5,265 nucleotides of DNA from NCBI GenBank assembly GCA_964625865.1, contig CAZVEV010000370.1, forward strand, positions 1-5,265, written 5' to 3'. A program made the position numbers and the translations under genes. This document shows, one piece after another, positions 1 through 4,725 of this stretch. The stretch comes from CAZVEV01 sp964625865. GTDB taxonomy: Bacteria > Planctomycetota > Phycisphaerae > SM23-33. The notes beneath the pieces were generated by a model, which was given only the letters and a program-made list of their open reading frames with translations, did no database searches and was not told the origin of the DNA. Numbering within the stretch: position 1 is the stretch's first letter; each line of letters starts with the position of its first letter.

Positions 1-53
1 TCATACAGAAAGAACCGCAGTGCAGCAACGCGTTGTTCCTGGCTGATACTCAT
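1..53 (-). CDS. N-terminus of an unidentified divergent gene, cut by the left edge
   Basis: Reading leftward from an ATG at 53-51, 17 complete codons are visible: MSISQEQRVAALRFFLY. They stay open to the edge. The peptide looks like the amphipathic start of a soluble protein rather than a signal peptide, but it is too short to name. The start is well supported: an AAGGAG Shine-Dalgarno lies on the same strand at 67-62, eight bases from the ATG, and a perfect TATAAT sits further upstream at 89-84. The gene is divergent from queG, so the two share the 54-237 spacer. The opposite strand is also open here in the queG frame, but that extension has no comparable start signals. Function is unknown; the call that a gene starts here rests on the signals, not on homology. 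Confidence 0.7.
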   Translation of the reverse strand, partial: MSISQEQRVAALRFFLY

Positions 54-61
54 GAAGGCAG

Positions 62-67
62 CTCCTT
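62..67 (-). promoter_or_regulatory. Ribosome binding site AAGGAG of the left-edge gene
   Basis: The minus strand reads AAGGAG followed by an eight-base spacer and ATG at 53. This close match to the Shine-Dalgarno consensus at standard spacing decides the start of the truncated left-edge gene. Confidence 0.75.
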
Positions 68-83
68 GGCTCCTACCACCCCT

Positions 84-111
84 ATTATATGCGACAATGC
101 AGCGTGGGCAA
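84..111 (-). promoter_or_regulatory. Sigma70-type promoter of the left-edge gene
   Basis: On the minus strand a perfect TATAAT (-10) lies at 89-84. A partial -35, TTGCCC (4 of 6 consensus bases), lies at 111-106, giving a 16-bp spacer. Transcription would start near 77, leaving a leader of about 24 bases that contains the AAGGAG ribosome site. The -10 is in an AT-rich patch that stands out from GC-rich surroundings. The same patch reads TATTAT on the plus strand (83-88), so it might also serve queG. Confidence 0.6.
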
Positions 112-112
112 A

Positions 113-127
113 CCCCCCTGGCGGGGG
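113..127. other. C5/G5 hairpin in the divergent spacer
   Basis: A run of six C (113-118) is followed by TGGC and a run of five G (123-127), so five G-C pairs can form around a loop of about four bases. It lies directly upstream of the -35 of the left-edge gene and upstream of queG. There is no T-run after it on either strand, so a canonical terminator is unlikely. Its role is unknown. Confidence 0.4.
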
Positions 128-183
128 ATGAAGGGAGATTACGGCGTCACCGATCGTGCGACCCCTGCGGAGGGCGAGGGGGC

Positions 184-205
184 CCCGGGGTGTATTCACC
201 CCGGG
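184..205. other. Perfect 9-bp hairpin upstream of queG
   Basis: CCCGGGGTG (184-192), a TATT loop (193-196) and CACCCCGGG (197-205) form a perfect, very stable stem ending 32 bases before the queG start. If transcription of queG starts near 95 the hairpin is in its leader; if it starts at the ATG the hairpin is upstream DNA. The preceding G and C runs (162-186) offer alternative pairings with the same bases, so a switching leader is conceivable but unproven. No T-run follows on either strand. Confidence 0.5.
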
Positions 206-225
206 CGAAATGGCAGGCAGCGCGG

Positions 226-231
226 TACACT
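226..231 (+). promoter_or_regulatory. Possible -10 box of a leaderless queG transcript
   Basis: TACACT (4 of 6 bases of TATAAT, with the key first, second and last positions kept) ends six bases before the queG ATG. That spacing would put the transcript start on or next to the A of the start codon. queG has no Shine-Dalgarno in front of this ATG, which is compatible with leaderless translation. No recognisable -35 is present 16-18 bases upstream, so this is a weak call. The competing candidate is TATTAT at 83-88. Confidence 0.25.
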
Positions 232-237
232 GCGGGC

Positions 238-1293
238 ATGGGCGCCGAGAAGCAACTCGCCGAGACGGTCAAGGACCTCGCACGCCGGTGCGGGTTCGAC
301 CTGGTGGGGATCGCCCCCGCTGCGCCGTGCGAGGCGGCGCCCGCTCTCCGTCAGTGGCTGGGGCGGGGGTGGCATGCCTCGATGAGCTACATGGAGGCTA
401 ATCTCGACAAACGATGCTCGCCGGAAGCACTCGTGCCGGGCTCCCGTAGCGTGATATGCCTCGCCGTCAGCTACGCCCCGGCGGATGCTGAGGAACCCGC
501 CGATGCGGCAGGCATAGCGAGGTACGCCCGCGGACGGGACTATCACAAGGTGCTCAAACGCCGCTGCCACAAGCTGATGGACGAAATCCGAGCCATCTGT
601 CCGGACTTCGCGGGCAGGGCATTCGTCGACACCGCCCCCGTGATGGAGCGCGCGCTGGCCCGGCGGGCCGGGCTGGGAGTCATCGGGCTCAACGGGTGCC
701 TGATAAACCGGCAATTGGGCAGCTACCTGTTCCTGTGCGAGATCGTCTGTACGCTGGATCCGGCAAGCGACGAGCCGCTCGCGGGCGACTGCGGCCTGTG
801 CGGGAAGTGCGTCGAAGCCTGCCCTACCGGAGCGCTGGGGGGCGACGGGCTCGTGGATTCGCGCAAGTGCATAAGTTACCTGACTATAGAACATCGCGAG
901 CCCATCGATGAGGGCCTCTGGCCGTTGATGGGCGACGACGTGTTCGGATGCGATCGCTGTCAGAGGGTCTGTCCCCACAACAGCGAGGTCCCGGCGGGCG
1001 ATCCGCAGTTCCATCTGAACGGACAACCACTTGGAATAGATGATCTTACGGACATCCTCACCTGGACGCCGGATGACTGGGACCGGGCGACGAGGGGCTC
1101 GGCGGCCCGGAGAGCGACCTACGAGATGTTCCTGCGAAACGCGGTGATCGCGGTGGGCAACGGCGGCGGGTCGTCCCAGGTCAGCGTGGCCGACCTGGCC
1201 AAGGCCGTCACAGCCCTGGACGGCCGATTCGCCGGCAGCGGCCCGGTGTGCCGGTGGGCACTTGGGCAGTTGCGCCTGCGGGATCAGCAGTAG
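238..1293 (+). CDS. queG: Epoxyqueuosine reductase QueG
   Basis: Cytoplasmic cobalamin- and iron-sulfur-dependent enzyme that reduces epoxyqueuosine to queuosine at the wobble position of GUN-anticodon tRNAs, the last step of the pathway. The 351-residue product begins MGAEKQLAETVKDLARRCGF and shows family landmarks: IARYARGRDYHKVL (93-106), the DTAPVMER segment with the conserved acidic catalytic residue (Asp131), and LGVIGLNGCLIN (146-157). It has two [4Fe-4S] motifs: CGLCGKCVEACPTGAL (Cys185, 188, 191, 195) and Cys211 with CDRCQRVCP (Cys238, 241, 245). All eight cluster cysteines are present. The C-terminal RGSAARRATYEMFLRNA stretch is also typical. The length is slightly shorter than the E. 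coli protein. In-frame ATGs at 52 and 97 add non-conserved sequence, so 238 is preferred although no Shine-Dalgarno precedes it. The W and K usual in the GWIGKN motif are V and L here. The TAG stop lies within a palindromic repeat. Identity is near certain. Confidence 0.96.
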   Translation: MGAEKQLAETVKDLARRCGFDLVGIAPAAPCEAAPALRQWLGRGWHASMSYMEANLDKRCSPEALVPGSRSVICLAVSYAPADAEEPADAAGIARYARGRDYHKVLKRRCHKLMDEIRAICPDFAGRAFVDTAPVMERALARRAGLGVIGLNGCLINRQLGSYLFLCEIVCTLDPASDEPLAGDCGLCGKCVEACPTGALGGDGLVDSRKCISYLTIEHREPIDEGLWPLMGDDVFGCDRCQRVCPHNSEVPAGDPQFHLNGQPLGIDDLTDILTWTPDDWDRATRGSAARRATYEMFLRNAVIAVGNGGGSSQVSVADLAKAVTALDGRFAGSGPVCRWALGQLRLRDQQ

Positions 1294-1377
1294 ACGCGGC
1301 ATCTTGCCGCGTTGAAGGGAATACCAGACGCGCCCTGCCTCAATATCAAGCATGACGCGGCAAGGTGCCGCGTCTAC
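1290..1377. repeat. Paired palindromic repeat (REP/BIME-like) at the queG 3' end
   Basis: Two copies of a palindrome lie head-to-head. The left is ACGCGGCA-TCT-TGCCGCGT (1294-1312) and the right is GACGCGGCA-AGG-TGCCGCGTC (1354-1374). Each arm is a hairpin by itself. In addition 1291-1312 is the reverse complement of 1355-1376 with a single mismatch (1302/1365), which becomes a G-U pair in RNA. With neighbouring pairs, about 25 base pairs could form, closing a loop of some 38 bases. The TAG that begins the left arm is the queG stop codon. The structure may end or protect the queG transcript, but lacks a T-run. The organisation resembles bacterial interspersed palindromic elements; whether it is repeated in the genome cannot be seen here. 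Confidence 0.65.
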
Positions 1378-1385
1378 GCCCTGGC

Positions 1386-1406
1386 TGACCGGACGGTTGA
1401 CCGGAC
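1386..1406 (+). promoter_or_regulatory. Direct repeat TGACCGGAC x2 over the folE -35
   Basis: TGACCGGAC occurs at 1386-1394 and again at 1398-1406, a 12-bp period, followed by a further partial CCGGACC at 1406-1412. The second copy overlaps the -35 hexamer of the folE promoter. This placement suits an operator, but no known regulator site is recognised and GC-rich sequence produces short repeats by chance. Confidence 0.3.
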
Positions 1407-1425
1407 CGGACCGCGAGCGTATAAG
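1397..1425 (+). promoter_or_regulatory. Sigma70-type promoter of folE
   Basis: TTGACC (-35, 5 of 6 consensus bases) at 1397-1402 and TATAAG (-10, 5 of 6) at 1420-1425 are separated by exactly 17 bp. The predicted start near 1432 leaves a leader of about 16 bases with the ribosome site GAGGA. The promoter lies downstream of the palindromic repeat, so folE appears to be transcribed independently of queG. Confidence 0.7.
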
Positions 1426-1436
1426 GCCTGTAGATC

Positions 1437-1441
1437 GAGGA
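1437..1441 (+). promoter_or_regulatory. Ribosome binding site GAGGA of folE
   Basis: GAGGA followed by six bases and the ATG at 1448. It supports this start over the in-frame ATG at 1352, which lies inside the palindromic repeat and upstream of the promoter. Confidence 0.7.
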
Positions 1442-1447
1442 CCAACC

Positions 1448-2035
1448 ATGAGCACATCAGAGAACGTCGTAGACACAGCCGCCATCGAAGAAGCCGTCCG
1501 CGCGATCCTGCGGGCCGTCGGTGAAGATCCCCAGCGCGAGGGCCTGGTCAACACGCCCAAGCGAGTGGCCAGCATGTATGCCGAGCTGTTCGCCGGCCTT
1601 CGCGACGACCCGGCCCGCCACCTGAAGGTCCATTTCACCGAGCGCTACGACGAGATGGTCATCCTGCGGGACATCCCGTTCTACTCGATGTGCGAACACC
1701 ACCTCCTGCCGTTCATGGGGCGCGTGCACGTGGCGTACCTGCCGAGCGGGCGGGTCGTCGGCATCAGCAAGCTCGCCCGGGTCGTCGAGTCGATCGCCCA
1801 CAGGCCCCAGGTGCAGGAACGCCTGACCTGCGACATCGCGGACCTCCTGATGACCGAACTGGACGCACGCGGCGCCGGCGTGATCGTGGAGGCCACCCAC
1901 ACCTGCATGACCATCCGCGGGGTCAAGAAGCCGGGCGCCGAAATGGTCACGTCGGTCATGCGGGGGCTGTTCAAGACCAATCTCGCCACCCGCAACGAAG
2001 CGATCAACCTCCTGACCGTGCGGTCCGGGCGATAG
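1448..2035 (+). CDS. folE: GTP cyclohydrolase I, zinc-dependent type IA
   Basis: Converts GTP to 7,8-dihydroneopterin triphosphate plus formate in the cytoplasm. This is the first step to tetrahydrofolate and also to preQ0, the precursor of queuosine and other 7-deazapurines. The 195-residue product is of normal length for the compact bacterial form. Family blocks seen are EGLVNTPKRVASMY (31-44), the active-site segment FYSMCEHHLLPFMGRVHVAY (78-97), GISKLARVV (105-113), RPQVQERLT (119-127) and EATHTCMTIRGV (148-159). The zinc ligands Cys82, His85 and Cys153 and the neighbouring catalytic His84 and His151 are all present, which marks the zinc-dependent class rather than the metal-promiscuous FolE2. 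The start at 1448 follows GAGGA and a good promoter. The gene lies 154 bases after queG on the same strand, which fits a role in queuosine supply, but the general folate role is equally compatible. Confidence 0.97.
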   Translation: MSTSENVVDTAAIEEAVRAILRAVGEDPQREGLVNTPKRVASMYAELFAGLRDDPARHLKVHFTERYDEMVILRDIPFYSMCEHHLLPFMGRVHVAYLPSGRVVGISKLARVVESIAHRPQVQERLTCDIADLLMTELDARGAGVIVEATHTCMTIRGVKKPGAEMVTSVMRGLFKTNLATRNEAINLLTVRSGR

Positions 2036-2108
2036 TCACACTGACTGATGCCGCTAAGTGGGCTAGCCGGACAGACCGCAAGACGCCTGCGCCTCAGCGC
2101 ACCGTGGG

Positions 2109-2148
2109 GCTGGCCACTTCAGTGGCCAGCACGGGACCGAAGGTCCCG
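2109..2148. terminator. Tandem perfect hairpins between convergent genes
   Basis: The first hairpin has a 9-bp stem GCTGGCCAC / GTGGCCAGC around a TTCA loop (2109-2130); the T and A at the loop ends could add a tenth pair. After a single A comes a second, with a 7-bp stem CGGGACC / GGTCCCG and a GAA loop (2132-2148). They lie between the folE stop (2035) and the stop of the convergent beta-propeller gene (2210), where a two-way terminator is expected. Neither strand has a T-run after the hairpins, so they are not canonical intrinsic terminators. They may act as transcript-end stabilisers or with Rho. The rest of the 174-bp spacer contains only minor dyads, such as ACCGATCG (2165-2172) against CGATCGGT (2197-2204). 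Confidence 0.5.
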
Positions 2149-2209
2149 AAGGCTGCAAAACAGGACCGATCGCTGCGCGAGTGCACCGGTCAATCCCGAT
2201 CGGTATCCG

Positions 2210-3502
2210 CTACTTCGCAGAAAGGTCGCCGCAGACCAGCTCGCGGTCGCTGCGGGCGTAGATGCAGCGGTCGGCGAAGGCCGGATGGGCCCACAGGACC
2301 TTTCGCCCGGAGATCTTGTGCGTCGGTTCGAGAAGCTTCGACCGGCTGATCTGCTTCAGGCCGACCGGCGAGAGCGTCGCGATGATCACCTCGCCCTGCT
2401 CGTTGAACATCCAGACCCGCCGGCCGTTTTGGACCATGTGGGCCGTGCCCCACTTGGCGTTCTTCGGCGTGACGGTCAGGTCCTCCCACACGCGGTCGCC
2501 GCTGTCGACCTTGAGGCATCGCATCTGCCCGCGGCTGTCGAACCCGTAGACGTGTCCGTCGAGCAGGATCGGCGTGCTGTTGACGCAGTGCAGCGCGTCG
2601 GTCTTGGCGTACGCCACGCCGCAGCGCTGCCAGAGCTTCCTCGCCGTCAGGTCGGTCTCACCGAGACGGACCACCATCGCCCCGTCGAAGCAGGAACTGA
2701 CGAAGATGCGACCGCGCTCGACGATCGGCGTGGTGATGTTCATCGACCAGCGCGGGGCCAGGTCGAAGCGGACCTGCCAATGGACCTTGCCCGTGGTCGT
2801 GTCCAGGCCGACCAGCCAGTTCTTCGTCCAGCAGACCAGCACGTCGCGGCCGGCCTGGGTGATGATCACGGGCGCCGAGTACGAGGCGGCATCATCGAAC
2901 GCCGTCCACATCTCGCGCCCCGTCTTGCGGTCCAGCGCCACGATGCACGCCTTGCCCGCCCCGCCGATGTTGAGAATAACCGTCTCGCCGTAGACCAGCG
3001 GGGACGCGGCCATCCCCCACAGGATGCGGCGGGTGCGGTACGCGGCGGCGAGGTCCTTCTTCCACAGCACCTTGCCCGTCGCCGCGTCGAGACAGTGGAA
3101 GTGGCCCATCGTGCCCAGGGCGTAGGCCCGCCCGTCGTTGACGGTGACCGATGCTCGCGGGCCCAGCGGATAGCTGACGCGGTAGCGGCACGGGTAGGTG
3201 TGCAGCCAGATTCGCCTGCCCGTCGCGGCCTCGAAGCAGTGGACGCGCTCGCGGATCTGACCGGCTTCGTGCTTGTCCGTCACGTAGACGCGTCCGGCCG
3301 CCACGGTCGGACCGCTGTAGCCCGGACCGACCTCCGCACGCCAAAGAACTTTGATCTGTCCCGGGGGAAGCGTCTCGAGCAGTCCGGTCTCGCGCCACTG
3401 ACCGTCGCGCGTCGGACCGCGCCACTGGGGCCAGTCGTCGGCAAGCGCGGGGGCGACCACTGTGACGAGGACTGCGAGGACGACGAGTTTCCGAGACGTC
3501 AT
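2210..3502 (-). CDS. Exported PQQ-like beta-propeller repeat protein
   Basis: The 430-residue product begins with a Sec signal peptide: MTSRK, a hydrophobic core to residue 18, and a likely cut after ALA (21). The mature end DDWPQWRGPTRDG is typical of planctomycete and verrucomicrobial exported PQQ-like proteins. Propeller strands ending in the tryptophan-docking motif (D-x3-TG-x2-W and variants) appear at about 90-99, 138-147, 190-199, 233-242 and 330-339, with a degenerate copy near 282-291. The spacing is about 48 residues, which suggests around eight blades. There is no Cys-Cys pair as found in quinoprotein alcohol dehydrogenases, so PQQ binding or enzyme activity should not be assumed; a scaffold or binding role outside the membrane is as likely. 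Eleven cysteines are notable for an exported protein. The ATG at 3502 has AAGGAG six bases ahead and lies 11 bases after truD, making it the third gene of the operon. Fold confidence is high; function is unknown. Confidence 0.88.
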   Translation of the reverse strand: MTSRKLVVLAVLVTVVAPALADDWPQWRGPTRDGQWRETGLLETLPPGQIKVLWRAEVGPGYSGPTVAAGRVYVTDKHEAGQIRERVHCFEAATGRRIWLHTYPCRYRVSYPLGPRASVTVNDGRAYALGTMGHFHCLDAATGKVLWKKDLAAAYRTRRILWGMAASPLVYGETVILNIGGAGKACIVALDRKTGREMWTAFDDAASYSAPVIITQAGRDVLVCWTKNWLVGLDTTTGKVHWQVRFDLAPRWSMNITTPIVERGRIFVSSCFDGAMVVRLGETDLTARKLWQRCGVAYAKTDALHCVNSTPILLDGHVYGFDSRGQMRCLKVDSGDRVWEDLTVTPKNAKWGTAHMVQNGRRVWMFNEQGEVIIATLSPVGLKQISRSKLLEPTHKISGRKVLWAHPAFADRCIYARSDRELVCGDLSAK

Positions 3503-3508
3503 GGTCAG

Positions 3509-3514
3509 CTCCTT
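3509..3514 (-). promoter_or_regulatory. Ribosome binding site AAGGAG of the beta-propeller gene
   Basis: AAGGAG on the minus strand, six bases from the ATG at 3502. Its first A is the last base of the truD TGA stop codon (3516-3514), so ribosomes ending truD finish on this site. That favours coupled translation and fixes the start. Confidence 0.75.
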
Positions 3515-4725
3515 CAGTCGTTCTTCATGATCTCGCGCAGCGCGATGGTGGCGTACGATCCGGGCGGGGCGGTGAAGGTCAGCTCGATGTACTCGCCCGC
3601 CTCGTCGCTGCCGGCCGAGATGGCCCCCTCGCCGATGCCGAACCGCAACGCACGCCGCGTGCCCTTGCTGCTCAGCCGCCCGATGTTGCGGAAATCCTCG
3701 GGCTGGATCGACCACTTGGCCAGCACGTCGGCCTCGATGGCGCCCATGGCGCCCGTGGCAAAGCGAGAGCGGTAGCCCACCACGGCAGCGGTGGGGCTTA
3801 TCTCAAACGCGTCGGCGCGGGCCTGTTCTTCGACGGCGTTCTCGACGGGGAAGACCCCGCCGCTGTCGGTCTTCTTGGCCAGGTCGCCTTCCCAGACGCG
3901 GTCGATCGCGTCGATCCGCCGCGAAAGCATGTCGTTGAACATGGCGCTCTGCAAGGCCGAGACGAACAGGCGCTTGAGGCGCTTGTCGATCGCCCCGACG
4001 GCCGGGCCGGCGTGACGCTTGCGCTTGTAGGCCGACAGGGCGCGGCGCTCGTCGCGGTAGTGCTTGGGCCAGTGGCCAAGCGCCCCGGCGAAATCGCCCT
4101 CGTCGAAGGCCGCCCGGGCGGCGCGGCAGTCGGGCGGGTCGTCGTCGGCCGGGCCGCCCAGATACAACGCGATGAACCGTTTCAGGTCCCCGCGCACCAG
4201 GGCCTCGCCCAGGTCGGCCGTGTCGCCACGGGCGCCAAACCGCTGGAGGCCGAAGGTGTTCGGCACGCCCCGGCGGGTCAGGACCTCCAGGATGGCCCGG
4301 GCCTGGTCGAGCTCGCCGGCCCCCGCGCCGCGTATGCGGATGGTGAAGCGATTGCCCGCCAGATGCCCCGGCCGCAGCTTGTTGCCATGCCTCCACGTGC
4401 CGTCAACCCACACCTGCGAATCGTGATAGGCCGCCAACTTGGCCGCGTCGGCGTGCTCGAGGCTCATCATCTGGGTGGTGACGGCCCGGGCGTCCTTCAG
4501 GCCGGCGAAGCCGATCTGGCCGGGCTTGACGCCCATGTATCGCGCGATCCGTCCGAGGGCCACCGGGGTGGCCACCCCCGTCTTGACCACGCGGAAGTAT
4601 ACGTGGGTTCCCTCGCCGCACGGTTCGTAGAGGGCCACTTCCTCCACGCGGAAGTCGGCAGGGGTCTCCTTGATCCACCCGCCGACCCCGGGCATCGAGG
4701 CGGTCAGGAACGGTCGATCGGTCAT
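3514..4725 (-). CDS. truD: tRNA pseudouridine(13) synthase TruD
   Basis: Cytoplasmic enzyme that isomerises uridine 13 of tRNA (tRNA-Glu in E. coli) to pseudouridine. The 403-residue product has the family signatures in order: KETPADFRVEEV (19-30), GFAGLKDARAVTTQ (72-85) with the catalytic aspartate of the GLKD motif at 78, GNRFTIRIR (124-132), PNTFGLQRFG (155-164), the helix LFVSALQSAMFNDMLSRRI (253-271), and the C-terminal TFTAPPGSYATIALREIMK (383-401). The TruD-specific insertion domain falls roughly between 165 and 310. It is longer than the E. coli enzyme (349 residues), with no sign of a frameshift. The ATG overlaps the stop of the upstream adenosyltransferase gene in an ATGA, and a G-run (4737-4733) seven bases ahead is a weak ribosome site, so translational coupling is likely. 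The identity is secure. Confidence 0.96.
   Translation of the reverse strand: MTDRPFLTASMPGVGGWIKETPADFRVEEVALYEPCGEGTHVYFRVVKTGVATPVALGRIARYMGVKPGQIGFAGLKDARAVTTQMMSLEHADAAKLAAYHDSQVWVDGTWRHGNKLRPGHLAGNRFTIRIRGAGAGELDQARAILEVLTRRGVPNTFGLQRFGARGDTADLGEALVRGDLKRFIALYLGGPADDDPPDCRAARAAFDEGDFAGALGHWPKHYRDERRALSAYKRKRHAGPAVGAIDKRLKRLFVSALQSAMFNDMLSRRIDAIDRVWEGDLAKKTDSGGVFPVENAVEEQARADAFEISPTAAVVGYRSRFATGAMGAIEADVLAKWSIQPEDFRNIGRLSSKGTRRALRFGIGEGAISAGSDEAGEYIELTFTAPPGSYATIALREIMKND

Noticed and set aside
113..127. Canonical intrinsic terminator
   Set aside because: The C5/G5 stem is not followed by a T-run on either strand and it lies between divergent gene starts, where no terminator is expected.
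52..237. N-terminal extension of queG to the ATG at 52 or 97
   Set aside because: The added residues are not like any QueG N-terminus, cross two hairpins and the divergent promoter, and lack a ribosome site. The family-like sequence begins at 238.
1352..1447. Earlier folE start at 1352
   Set aside because: This ATG is inside the palindromic repeat and upstream of the folE promoter; the added residues are not part of the family.
196..1638. 480-codon open frame on the minus strand across queG and folE
   Set aside because: It is antisense to two certain genes, spans their spacer, and its composition (rich in Arg, Ala, Pro) fits a codon-bias shadow; no family features.
2100..2150. Cobalamin riboswitch, prompted by GGCCACT and nearby cobalamin-linked genes
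   Set aside because: The conserved B12-box context is missing, and the site lies at the 3' ends of convergent genes rather than in a leader.
2165..2204. 8-bp inverted repeat ACCGATCG / CGATCGGT as an operator
   Set aside because: It lies next to gene ends, not starts, and CGATCG is self-complementary and frequent in GC-rich sequence; no function can be supported.
2048..3775. 575-codon open frame on the plus strand opposite the beta-propeller gene
   Set aside because: Antisense shadow of the propeller and truD genes in GC-rich DNA; no domain pattern, and the opposite strand has a signal peptide, repeats and a ribosome site.
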